Assembly (NCBI GenBank): GCA_035403225.1
Contig: DAONET010000012.1
Location: forward strand, 1-64,000
Length of the DNA: 64,000 bases
Direction: 5' to 3'
DNA from: DAIRDK01 sp035403225
GTDB lineage: Bacteria; Bacteroidota; Bacteroidia; Bacteroidales; FEN-979
Shown: piece after piece, positions 8,743-17,217 of the stretch
How the letters are laid out: every line of letters begins with the position of its first letter
How positions within the stretch are numbered: the first letter of the stretch is position 1
Translations under genes and position numbers: made by a program
The notes under the pieces: generated by a model
Told to the model about the DNA's origin: nothing
The model's input: the letters and a program-made list of their open reading frames with translations, nothing else
Databases searched by the model: none

Positions 8743-9339
8743 TTATTTCTTCAGGGAATTATAAAGTTGCCGGCATTGACTTTCAAACATTTCAAGACCA
8801 TAGGTCAGGGATCCTTTGGACATAATATTGGTAATGATCCAGGAACTAGCACTCATAAAATTTGCTATTGTCGCTTCTACATCAATATCCTCCTTGATTT
8901 CGTTGTTCTCAATTGCCTTTTTTATCACCATTTCCCATCTCAAGTTCTGGTTATTAAAAAACTCCTTCCCGATTTTCGCAAAATCCGGGTAATACCGGTA
9001 AGCAGACACCATCAATGACAAATAATTGATCGGCACCCCGCTGTTGGTGTCCGTATTATCTCCGACCAGCTTTGACATCTTCTCTTTAACCAGATTAACC
9101 AGGTGCTGGATGAATTCTTTCAGGGAAGAAAATTCACAGAAAAAGTCCTTGCGGGTCTCCAGCATGTACTCCTCAACAACTGCCTTAAAAAGCGCCTCTT
9201 TGCTGTCATAATAATGATAGATAGCCCCTTTTGTAAGTCCCGTGTTTTTGATGATACTATTGATCGTAACAGCTTCATAATTCCTGAACAGGAACATGTT
9301 ATAAGCTGTCTTTAATATCATTTCTTTTGTTTCTTTCAT
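8743..9339 (-). CDS. TetR/AcrR-family transcriptional regulator
   Basis: A 198-residue protein with an N-terminal TetR helix-turn-helix ('TINSIIKNTGLTKGAIYHYY', about residues 24-43) and a helical C-terminal ligand-binding domain. It is encoded just upstream of, and in line with, the efflux operon, so it is the likely local repressor. Its own promoter has a -7 box (TAATTTTG on the minus strand, 9365-9372), and an operator-like repeat at 9347-9362 covers the expected start of transcription, which predicts autorepression. The inducer is unknown. Confidence 0.92.
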   Translation of the reverse strand: MKETKEMILKTAYNMFLFRNYEAVTINSIIKNTGLTKGAIYHYYDSKEALFKAVVEEYMLETRKDFFCEFSSLKEFIQHLVNLVKEKMSKLVGDNTDTNSGVPINYLSLMVSAYRYYPDFAKIGKEFFNNQNLRWEMVIKKAIENNEIKEDIDVEATIANFMSASSWIITNIMSKGSLTYGLEMFESQCRQLYNSLKK

Positions 9340-9346
9340 AAAAAAA

Positions 9347-9372
9347 TACCTACCGTGCGGTATGCAAAATTA
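9347..9372 (-). promoter_or_regulatory. tetR promoter with overlapping operator-like site B
   Basis: TAATTTTG (minus strand, 9365-9372) matches the -7 box TAnnTTTG and puts the start of transcription near 9358. The 16-bp element TACCTACCGTGCGGTA at 9347-9362 covers that start. It contains a tight TACCG-TG-CGGTA palindrome (9351-9362) and has the same outer half-sites as site A. Confidence 0.6.
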
Positions 9373-9507
9373 CGAATAATTCGTAACACGATAGAATTTT
9401 TTTTCTTTTTTGAAGTCTTGATGTACTATCTCCTTGTATTTCTGTTCATTAAAATGATTCTGATGATCGATGCCGGCTTGATTTATGCAAGGGTTTACGT
9501 AAAATCA

Positions 9508-9540
9508 TAAAAAAACGGCAGGGAATTCCTCCCCTGCCGT
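9508..9540 (-). terminator. Terminator of the Omp28-like gene
   Basis: ACGGCAGGG at 9515-9523 pairs perfectly with CCCTGCCGT at 9532-9540. On the minus strand the hairpin is followed by a run of T. It lies just after the stop codon at 9562-9564. Confidence 0.9.
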
Positions 9541-9561
9541 CTTCTTTTGAAAAATACCGGT

Positions 9562-11442
9562 TTACTTGATCACAGAAATTTTCTGTGTATACTTCTTACC
9601 GTTAGCGTTGACTTCCACCACATAGAGTCCGTCATTCATGTTTTCAGCATTGAACATGATTTTGTTTTCACCAGCCGGGTATTGTTCAGCCGGCGGGTTA
9701 AAGACAACTCTTCCGAGCAAATCGGTAACCCGGATGCTGACTGTTTGCGGTTGATTGATTTTGAAGTTGATGGTTGTGTTTGAAGAAACCGGGTTCGGAT
9801 AAATTTTCAGTCCTATTTCATGGTTATTCTGAGGAATACCTACCCACGATATGTCGTCGTTTGCATTGAGGATTTCTCCGGTAGTATAATCGATCAGGAG
9901 CGCTACAAAATGTAGTTTGTCAAAATTCCAGGTCGTCGGGATCGTGTAGGTATATGAATAAACAGGGAATGATCCTGCGGTGACAGGGGCAGGGATACTT
10001 CCTTCGGTTCCGTAAGGCGTGTCAAGAATCTCACGGGCCACATGATCGTAATGCATGTCAGCGGCAGGAACGGGATCGGCAAGGGTTTCAAAGCCGCACA
10101 TTTCGCCATTGCCGCCGCCGGAATAATAGTTTGCCTGATCCCAGTCACCACCTGTTCCATATAAGCTGTCTTCAATGATAACAGCTCCGAACCTGAGTTC
10201 ATCGGATATGTCGAGCAATATTTCCGAGATAATATCAAAGGTCACGATCCGGGTGGCCGTATCCCAGGAGAAATTAACGATCTGAACAGAACCCGGGGAG
10301 ATGGCTTTAATGCGCTGTTGGTAACCAAGTTCAAAATCCGACGGATCCCAGTAATTGGCTCCGGCACGATCAATAGTTCCACTGGGGTATCCCGGGAAAT
10401 TCGGGATGATATTGGGCATCTCTTCGTCATAAGCATCATTTACCATGGGATCGCCATTATGAACGGCTGCTCCGATCCAGGTTTCAGGATATGTTTCGGC
10501 CATGTACTCCATAAAGCAGATCCCTCTGACGCACCATCCGCACCAGGTTCCGGTTGCTTCTTCGCAGAATACTTTCTTATTGGGAATCCAGGGTACAACT
10601 CCTGTTGTCAAACTTTTGTAATTGTTGGTAGTATCCTGATCAACCCCGCCATTGATGTTATTCACCACAACATCAACCTGGAAATTACCAGGGGTGTTGA
10701 AAACGATCGGTTTGTTGTGAAGGAAATTATAGGCATCGCCGATAGCCAGGTTGATCCCTGTCACGGAAGAGACCTCAGGAGTTCCGCCATTGATCGAATA
10801 CAACACATCGAACGATTTAATGGTATCAGTTCCCATGTTCTGAATGGATCCCGTCAGGCTGTTTACGCTGTCTATGGCCGCAAACCTGGGTAAAGAAGCA
10901 GAAGTCAGTACAGCATTGGTAGCTAAAGGATTAAACAATTGAATGTTATCAAAATATAAATAGTTTATGTTATAAAAGTCCCCCGTGACATAGAGGCAGA
11001 ATTGGAAGTCCGCTCCCAAGTCGGAGTTGTTAATGTCCACAACCAATGCCTTGGGTCCCACATCGCCTGTCGGGGTGATTTCCCACACCGTTGTCCAGGG
11101 CCCGGAGCCGGAACGGGTAGCGATACCGAAAGAAGGAGCGGGATCGTCATAAAAATAGTAGTAAAAATTCAGCATCATGGTAACCGAAGTCAACCCGGAA
11201 AGATCCACAACGGGTGATATGAACCTGCTGATGGTATTGTCACTCGACCAGCTGAAAACTGCTTCAGGTGCGATACCTCCGGCGCTGCTTGACTCCTCAA
11301 CAGTCCAGTTATCAGCCAGGGTATCGATCGTCCAACCCTCGGGGGGCATCACCCCTGCATTGAAATCTTCTAAGAAATAAGTCTGTCCGAAAGCAATACA
11401 AGTCAGACTGAATGCCATTAAAAACGTAAAAATTTTTTTCAT
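9562..11442 (-). CDS. Secreted Omp28-like protein with T9SS sorting domain
   Basis: A 626-residue exported protein. The start is placed at ATG 11442, directly before a clear signal peptide ending '...CIAFGQ'; a longer frame to 11526 adds an unlikely leader. Order of domains: a jelly-roll/cleaved-adhesin-like domain (about residues 20-180), an Ig-like segment (about 190-290), an Omp28-type thioredoxin-like domain with a 'WCGWC' motif near residue 305, a further beta domain, and a C-terminal type A T9SS domain beginning 'GLKIYPNPVSS'. T9SS cargo is moved across the outer membrane and usually anchored at the surface. A redox role for the CxxC pair is inferred only. Confidence 0.88.
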   Translation of the reverse strand: MKKIFTFLMAFSLTCIAFGQTYFLEDFNAGVMPPEGWTIDTLADNWTVEESSSAGGIAPEAVFSWSSDNTISRFISPVVDLSGLTSVTMMLNFYYYFYDDPAPSFGIATRSGSGPWTTVWEITPTGDVGPKALVVDINNSDLGADFQFCLYVTGDFYNINYLYFDNIQLFNPLATNAVLTSASLPRFAAIDSVNSLTGSIQNMGTDTIKSFDVLYSINGGTPEVSSVTGINLAIGDAYNFLHNKPIVFNTPGNFQVDVVVNNINGGVDQDTTNNYKSLTTGVVPWIPNKKVFCEEATGTWCGWCVRGICFMEYMAETYPETWIGAAVHNGDPMVNDAYDEEMPNIIPNFPGYPSGTIDRAGANYWDPSDFELGYQQRIKAISPGSVQIVNFSWDTATRIVTFDIISEILLDISDELRFGAVIIEDSLYGTGGDWDQANYYSGGGNGEMCGFETLADPVPAADMHYDHVAREILDTPYGTEGSIPAPVTAGSFPVYSYTYTIPTTWNFDKLHFVALLIDYTTGEILNANDDISWVGIPQNNHEIGLKIYPNPVSSNTTINFKINQPQTVSIRVTDLLGRVVFNPPAEQYPAGENKIMFNAENMNDGLYVVEVNANGKKYTQKISVIK

Positions 11443-11630
11443 AGCTCTTTCTTTAAATGACACATTAGGTTTGTAATCGGATTTTTTCATAAATATACAA
11501 TATTTTTCAGGTTGATCGGTACGCATAGATGTATTCCATTGATTTTTTCAACGTAGAAAGAGGAGATCATGAGGGTCTCAGGGGATCATTATTTCCCGGC
11601 GAATGCCGGAAAGAGAATCAGAAAGTAAAA

Positions 11631-12449
11631 TCAGCCTTCGGTCAATAAATACCGGATAACAATGGAAGTCCCGGTAGCTTGGTTGTTCTCGTCCAATAAA
11701 TCTTCAATCGAGACAGAGAAGGCATCCGTATTATTCAGTTTATTAAGAAGTTTTATCCTGTCTGACAACAGCTTATAGGCATTGAGTCCTGGTTCGGGAG
11801 GCGGCGGGGTAGAAAAAATAAGAGTTTTCCAGCCCGGTCCGTTATCTGTGATGGTGACGGTAAGAACATGATCCTGATTTGAATCAATGTTGATGTTCAT
11901 CACTCCTCCCTGGTCTCTGTGCCGGATTCCCTGCCGAAGCGACATATCGATATAGGGCTGAAGGATCATGGGGGGGATAAAGGTTGATTGGAGATCAACT
12001 CGGGGGTCAATCTCCAGGTTATAATCCAGTGCTCCATCAAACCGCATCCGTTCAATCTCCAGAAAATTCATGATGATCTCCACCTCTTCGGCAATAGGTA
12101 CCAGCTCTCTGTCGGCGTTTTCGAGTGTTTTCCGGATCAGTTTCGATAACAGGGAGAGATAATGAAGAGAGGTATCCACATCTTCGTTCAGAATAAACCC
12201 TTGTATGGAATTGATGACATTAAAGATGAAATGGGGGCGCATCTGCGCTTGCAGCTCAAAGATCTGCAACCGAAGAGACTCCTCCATAAGGACTTGTTTA
12301 AGGTGAATCTCGCTCCGTAGCTGACGGCGACGATTCCTATAAATAACATAGATAAAGTACGAAAAAAAAAGAACAACACCGCTTGAAATCAACCAGCCAT
12401 GGAGGGGAAGGTGGAAGGAGGGCGAGCCGGTGATTTGAGGGAAGGACAA
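11631..12449 (-). CDS. LytS/YehU-type sensor kinase, short and with altered N-box
   Basis: A 272-residue protein: one membrane helix (about residues 18-37), a coiled segment, then a His_kinase domain with the phosphoacceptor motif as 'RPHFIFNVINSI' (usually NPHFLFN). The ATPase N-box, usually 'LQPxVENAxxHG', reads 'LQPYIDMSLRQGI', so the metal-binding Asn is Met and the His is Gln. The G1 box 'DNGPGW' is kept. Related kinases often carry a large periplasmic sensor; none is present, and the N-terminus resembles the end of such a region. The gene follows its LytTR regulator by 20 nt. Catalytic activity is doubtful. Confidence 0.85.
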   Translation of the reverse strand: MSFPQITGSPSFHLPLHGWLISSGVVLFFSYFIYVIYRNRRRQLRSEIHLKQVLMEESLRLQIFELQAQMRPHFIFNVINSIQGFILNEDVDTSLHYLSLLSKLIRKTLENADRELVPIAEEVEIIMNFLEIERMRFDGALDYNLEIDPRVDLQSTFIPPMILQPYIDMSLRQGIRHRDQGGVMNINIDSNQDHVLTVTITDNGPGWKTLIFSTPPPPEPGLNAYKLLSDRIKLLNKLNNTDAFSVSIEDLLDENNQATGTSIVIRYLLTEG

Positions 12450-12469
12450 GACGGTGTTGTTCGGGGGTT

Positions 12470-13231
12470 TTAAATGGATTTTCCGGTCAGCATTTTTATA
12501 AACTCTTCCTGACGACGGGTTGCGACCTCCAGCGTAACTCCGTTCTCAAGTTGAACCTGATGTTGCCCGCTATTACGAATATATTCCTTGACATGTGAAA
12601 GGTTTATAATAAAAGATTTGTGTATTCTGAAGAAATGAGTTTCCGGAAGAACATCCTCCATCACCTTCAGGGTGCGGGAAACGAGGATGGTTTCCCGGTC
12701 AAGTGTATGTATCAGGGTATAATTTTCACTGGCCTGGCAGAAAAGGATATTGTCTATCTGCACAAGACGGAACCCTGTTAAAGTCGGGAGCGCTACTCTC
12801 ATGGAAGAGTCTCCTCCCGAATCAAGGTTCTCCAGCAGGTTCTTCACCCGTTCGGTCTGTTGAGCCGTGCTTTGTTTTCTCTCGAACCGGTTAATAACCC
12901 TGGCAAGATCATCCACATCCAGCGGTTTCAGGAGGTAGTCAAAAGCGGAAAAGCGGATGGCATCAATGGCATAATTTTTATAAGCTGTCAGAAAGACCAC
13001 GCCAAATTTGACTTCCGTAAAATAATTGAACAGCTTAAAACCATTCTCTCCCGGCATCTCAATATCAAGAAAAACCAAGTTGGGCGAGCACTCTTCAATA
13101 GCGAGATAGCCTTCTCTCACATTTGAAGCTAACGCGACCACCTTGAGTTTGTCAGAAAAGTAGCGCTCGGCTATTTTCTGAAAGGTTTCCAGCGCCCTTT
13201 TTTCATCATCGATAACAATGCAGGAGATCAT
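12470..13231 (-). CDS. LytTR-family response regulator
   Basis: A 253-residue regulator with an N-terminal receiver domain (acidic 'DDE' near residues 8-10, phosphoacceptor Asp in 'LVFLDIEMPG', Thr in 'FLTAY', Lys in 'LLKP') and a C-terminal LytTR DNA-binding domain (from about residue 145, with 'FFRIHKSFIINL'). It is the first gene of a regulator-kinase pair. LytTR proteins bind pairs of 9-bp direct repeats about 21 nt apart; such repeats occur 57-106 nt upstream of the start (13288-13337), which points to autoregulation or control of the divergent gene. Confidence 0.93.
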   Translation of the reverse strand: MISCIVIDDEKRALETFQKIAERYFSDKLKVVALASNVREGYLAIEECSPNLVFLDIEMPGENGFKLFNYFTEVKFGVVFLTAYKNYAIDAIRFSAFDYLLKPLDVDDLARVINRFERKQSTAQQTERVKNLLENLDSGGDSSMRVALPTLTGFRLVQIDNILFCQASENYTLIHTLDRETILVSRTLKVMEDVLPETHFFRIHKSFIINLSHVKEYIRNSGQHQVQLENGVTLEVATRRQEEFIKMLTGKSI

Positions 13232-13287
13232 GATTTTTTTTCGTTCAGCAAATATATTGTTTCCTCAAAATTTCCGGCAACGATTTA

Positions 13288-13337
13288 TTTAACGTGGCAA
13301 AAACTAAATAAACGCTGGGAAAAACTAAATAAACGTT
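13288..13337 (-). promoter_or_regulatory. LytTR-type direct repeats
   Basis: On the minus strand three boxes follow each other: AACGTTTAT (13329-13337), AGCGTTTAT (13308-13316) and CACGTTAAA (13288-13296), with periods of 21 and 20 nt. The first fits the published LytTR consensus [TA][AC][CA]GTTN[AG][TG] at every position and the second at all but one. Around them a 16-bp stretch is repeated exactly at 13299-13314 and 13320-13335. They lie in the 350-base gap between the LytTR regulator and the divergent small exported protein. Confidence 0.6.
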
Positions 13338-13529
13338 TTTTTCAGGTCATGTTTATTCTACCGGGCGACCTTCTCACGGGGTCATTTTCCGGTCAAATTT
13401 TATCGATCACGGTAGCACGTTCGTCGGATTTTCCGGTTCATGAATTTCATTCATCCCGGTTGTGACATGCTTGGTACAATCCGGCCCGGAATTCATATAT
13501 ATTACTTGTTTACAACGCATTAGCCAATG

Positions 13530-13537
13530 TACTTTTG
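13530..13537 (+). promoter_or_regulatory. -7 box of the small exported protein gene
   Basis: TACTTTTG matches TAnnTTTG. A weak TTG at 13506-13508 lies 21 nt upstream in place of a full -33 TTTG. The start of transcription would be near 13544, giving a leader of about 38 nt. Confidence 0.55.
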
Positions 13538-13581
13538 TTGTGTAAAGTTCAAAGATCATTCACAACTTAAAATTAAAAGTC

Positions 13582-13950
13582 ATGAAAGCATTAAATGTGA
13601 TTCGTTTATCCGGGTTGATTGTCGTGTTTGTTGTTGCCTCCATATTGACTGGTTTTGCCAAAAAGCCGGTTACCACCAATGCTCCGACCACTACTGTAGC
13701 TGTTCAGAATACTATTGCTCAAAATCTTAAGTTCCCTGCAGTGGATAATAAGTGTGATTTCACGGGAACGGTAGATGTAATCTTTGTGATTGACGAAGGG
13801 AAACTGATCGTCAAGAAAGCTGAGTCCGTCAACAAGGAACTGGCAAAGTATGTCAAGAGTGAATTGGAAAAAGTCTGCTGCAAGAATATCCGCGGTGTTA
13901 CCAACCAGCACTTCTCCATCAAACTCACTTACAAACTTCTTGGAGAATAG
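13582..13950 (+). CDS. Small exported protein of unknown function
   Basis: A 122-residue protein with a signal peptide (hydrophobic stretch about residues 9-24, ending 'LTGFA'), a Thr/Ala/Val-rich linker (about 28-45), and a compact C-terminal alpha/beta part with the pattern 'GTVDVIFVIDEGKLIV' then two helices and a CC pair. The strand pattern recalls small TonB-C-like periplasmic domains, but similarity is weak. It has its own promoter and terminator and stands alone, divergent from the LytTR regulator across the direct repeats. Confidence 0.75.
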   Translation: MKALNVIRLSGLIVVFVVASILTGFAKKPVTTNAPTTTVAVQNTIAQNLKFPAVDNKCDFTGTVDVIFVIDEGKLIVKKAESVNKELAKYVKSELEKVCCKNIRGVTNQHFSIKLTYKLLGE

Positions 13951-13974
13951 GGGTTAGCGATCCCTCCACCAAAG

Positions 13975-14006
13975 ATCCCTTCCGGTGTATTCCGGGAGGG
14001 ATTTTT
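13975..14006 (+). terminator. Terminator of the small exported protein gene
   Basis: ATCCCT-T-CCGG (13975-13985), a six-base loop, CCGG-G-AGGGAT (13992-14002), then TTTTT. The last T bases touch the carB stop codon on the other strand. Confidence 0.75.
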
Positions 14007-17000
14007 AGTATTCCTGCCAGGAAGAGATGGCCATTTCGTCGGGGTTGACTTTACAAACCGCATAGATGAATGCGCTGGCAAGCCGGGCATTGGTGATGAG
14101 CGGGATATTGAAATCCACGGCACTCCGCCTGATGCGGTAATCGTTATCGAGTTCTCCTTTGGTAAGGTCTTTGGGAATATTGATGACCAGGTCGATTTTC
14201 TTTTCGCGGAGAAAATCGATGACCGTGGGTTTGACCGTTTCATCCGGCCAACGAAGCAATTCCGCTTCGATACCGTGCAACCGGAAGAAATCGCGGGTGC
14301 CGCCGGTGGCATAGATAGGCAAACCCATTTCGGAAAGCATCCGGGCGCTGGTCAGCAACTCCATCTTCGATCGTGCGGGTCCCCCTGAGAACAGTACTCC
14401 TTTCCGGGGAAGAGAATACCCGACCGACAACATCGCTTTTAAAATGGCCTCGTAGTAACTGTCACCGATACATCCTACTTCGCCCGTGGAGACCATGTCC
14501 ACGCCCAGCACCGGGTCAGCCTTCTGAAGACGCGAGAAGGAGAACTGCGAGGCTTTTACTCCTACATAGTCAATATCGAATAAGGTTTTATCGGGTTTAG
14601 TGACCGGCAGATTCAGCATCACCCGGGTGGCAATCTCAATGAAGTTTGTTTTCAGGACTTTCGAGATGAACGGGAAGCTACGGGAGGCACGCAGGTTACA
14701 TTCAATCACCATCACGTCGTTATCTTTTGCCAGGAACTGAATGTTGAAGGGACCGGATATTTGAAGGTCTTCCGCTATCTGACGCGATATCCTTTTTATC
14801 CTTCGTACGGTTTCAACATAAATCTTCTGGGGAGGAAATAACATGGTTGCATCCCCGGAATGAACACCGGCAAACTCCACGTGTTCGGAAATGGCATAGC
14901 AGATAATCTCTCCCTGCCGCGCCACGGCATCCATCTCAATCTCCTTGGCATCTTCGATAAACCTGGATACAACGACCGGGTACTCCTTTGATATCCGGGC
15001 AGCGAGTCCCAAAAAATGATTGAGCTCGTTCCGGTTGGAGACGACGTTCATCGCTGCGCCGCTCAGCACGTATGATGGTCTGACGATCACCGGGAAGCCT
15101 ACTTCATCAGTGAAAGCGCCTACCTCGTCCATGCTGGTGAGCTCCTGCCAGCGTGGCTGATCTATCCCCAAGGTATCGAGGAGCGATGAAAACTTATGAC
15201 GGTTCTCTGCCCGGTCGATCGAAACCGGCGAAGTCCCCAAAACAGGCACACCCTGCCGGTGTAACCGCATAGCCAGGTTATTCGGTATTTGTCCGCCGGT
15301 GGACAGAATCACTCCTTTCGGATCCTCCAGGTCAAGGATATCCATGACCCGTTCGAAGGTAAGTTCTTCAAAATACAACCGGTCGCACACATCATAATCG
15401 GTGCTGACCGTCTCAGGGTTGTAATTGATCATCACCGACCGGTAGTTTTCTTTCCTGATCGTATTGATCGCATTCACCCCGCACCAGTCGAATTCAACGC
15501 TGCTGCCAATCCTGTATGCGCCGGAGCCGAGCACCACCACCGATTTGTGATCCTTTTCATAGGAGATGTCGTGTGAGGTTCCGTTATAGGTTACATACAG
15601 ATAGTTAGTACGTGCCGGGTATTCTGCGGCCATGGTGTCGATCTGTTTGACAACCGGCAGTATTCCGCGTGATTTCCGGTGATTTCGCACTTCCAGCACA
15701 TCGTCCTTCATTCGGGCGCTGTCGTGTCCGAAGATCATCCGGGCGATCTGAAAGTCGGAAAACCCTAGTTTCTTGGCCTTCAGCAGCAATGCATCGGGCA
15801 GCTCATCCAGGGTAGAATAGGACATGATGTCGGTTCTGACATCGAAGATATTTTTCAGCTTTTCCAGGAACCATCTGTCGATGCGTGTCAATTCAAAGAT
15901 CCGGTCGATCGAATAGCCTTTAAACAGGGCCATGGCAATGACGAAGATGCGCATGTCGGTTGGCACCGACAATTCTTTTTCGATGATGATGTCTTCGATA
16001 TCTTTGTTACCGACAAAACCGTGCATCCCCTGCCCGATCATCCGAAGCCCTTTCTGGATGGCCTCTTCGAAGGTACGTCCGATAGCCATGACTTCACCCA
16101 CGCTCTTCATGCTGCTTCCTATTTCACGGGAGACACCATGGAATTTATCAAGGTCCCAGCGCGGGATCTTGCACACGACATAGTCGAGGGCGGGTTCAAA
16201 AAAGGCAGAGGTGTCTTTGGTCACGGAATTGCGGAGTTCCCACAATCCATATCCCAGCGAGAGTTTTGCGGCGACAAAGGCCAGCGGGTATCCGGTTGCT
16301 TTGGAAGCCAACGCGCTGGAACGGGAAAGCCGGGCATTGACCTCGATCACCCGGTAGTCTTCGGAATGGGGATCCAGCGCAAACTGCACGTTGCATTCCC
16401 CGATGATCCCCACATGGCGTACAATCCGGATGGAGAGTTCGCGAAGCTTGTGGTATTCTCTGTTGGAAAGAGTCTGCGAAGGAGCCACCACAATGCTCTC
16501 GCCGGTATGGATTCCCAGCGGATCAAAGTTCTCCATATTGCAAACCGTGATGCAGTTGTCATAGCGATCACGCACTACTTCGTACTCCACCTCTTTCCAC
16601 CCTTTCAGGGATTCTTCTACCAGGACCTGGTCGGAATAGGAGAAAGATTTACCGGTCAGAGCCAGGATCTCGGATTCATTGGAGCAGAACCCGCTTCCCA
16701 ACCCACCCAGGGCATATGCTGACCTGACGATAACAGGGTATCCCAACTCAGCGGCTGCTTTAGCGGCTTCCAGGGGATTGGTCACTGCCGAGCTTTTGGG
16801 AGTTTTCACCCCAATCTCATCCAGTTTATGCGTGAACAGCTCCCGGTCTTCCGTGTCAATGATCGCCTGCACCTGTGTTCCAAGGACCTGAACCTTATTT
16901 TCCTGAAGAAAACCGGAGCGATACAAGGCAATCCCGCAATTGAGGGCTGTTTGCCCGCCGAATGCAAGCAGGATACCGTCTGGTTTTTCCCGGAGGATTA

Positions 17001-17217
17001 CTTTTTCCACAAACCAAGGCGTAATCGGCAGGAAATAGGTCCTGTCGGCAAGCCCTTCCGAGGTCTGGACGGTAGCGATGTTGGGGTTGATCAGGATGGT
17101 TTCCACTCCCTCCTCACGCAAAGCCTTAAGTGCTTGCGTTCCGGAATAGTCAAATTCTCCCGCTTCCCCGATCTTGAGGGCGCCTGATCCCAGTATTATG
17201 ACTTTCGTTACCGGCAT
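14005..17217 (-). CDS. carB: Carbamoyl-phosphate synthase, large subunit
   Basis: A 1070-residue cytoplasmic enzyme that makes carbamoyl phosphate from bicarbonate, ammonia (from CarA) and two ATP, for pyrimidine and arginine synthesis. It shows the two homologous ATP-grasp halves, the first starting 'KVIILGSGALKIGEAGEFDYSG' region and the second near residue 550 with 'VVVLGSGAYRIGSSVEFDW', followed by the methylglyoxal-synthase-like allosteric domain (about 930-1070). Length is normal. It overlaps the 3' end of carA by 10 nt, so the subunits are translationally coupled. Confidence 0.98.
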   Translation of the reverse strand: MPVTKVIILGSGALKIGEAGEFDYSGTQALKALREEGVETILINPNIATVQTSEGLADRTYFLPITPWFVEKVILREKPDGILLAFGGQTALNCGIALYRSGFLQENKVQVLGTQVQAIIDTEDRELFTHKLDEIGVKTPKSSAVTNPLEAAKAAAELGYPVIVRSAYALGGLGSGFCSNESEILALTGKSFSYSDQVLVEESLKGWKEVEYEVVRDRYDNCITVCNMENFDPLGIHTGESIVVAPSQTLSNREYHKLRELSIRIVRHVGIIGECNVQFALDPHSEDYRVIEVNARLSRSSALASKATGYPLAFVAAKLSLGYGLWELRNSVTKDTSAFFEPALDYVVCKIPRWDLDKFHGVSREIGSSMKSVGEVMAIGRTFEEAIQKGLRMIGQGMHGFVGNKDIEDIIIEKELSVPTDMRIFVIAMALFKGYSIDRIFELTRIDRWFLEKLKNIFDVRTDIMSYSTLDELPDALLLKAKKLGFSDFQIARMIFGHDSARMKDDVLEVRNHRKSRGILPVVKQIDTMAAEYPARTNYLYVTYNGTSHDISYEKDHKSVVVLGSGAYRIGSSVEFDWCGVNAINTIRKENYRSVMINYNPETVSTDYDVCDRLYFEELTFERVMDILDLEDPKGVILSTGGQIPNNLAMRLHRQGVPVLGTSPVSIDRAENRHKFSSLLDTLGIDQPRWQELTSMDEVGAFTDEVGFPVIVRPSYVLSGAAMNVVSNRNELNHFLGLAARISKEYPVVVSRFIEDAKEIEMDAVARQGEIICYAISEHVEFAGVHSGDATMLFPPQKIYVETVRRIKRISRQIAEDLQISGPFNIQFLAKDNDVMVIECNLRASRSFPFISKVLKTNFIEIATRVMLNLPVTKPDKTLFDIDYVGVKASQFSFSRLQKADPVLGVDMVSTGEVGCIGDSYYEAILKAMLSVGYSLPRKGVLFSGGPARSKMELLTSARMLSEMGLPIYATGGTRDFFRLHGIEAELLRWPDETVKPTVIDFLREKKIDLVINIPKDLTKGELDNDYRIRRSAVDFNIPLITNARLASAFIYAVCKVNPDEMAISSWQEY

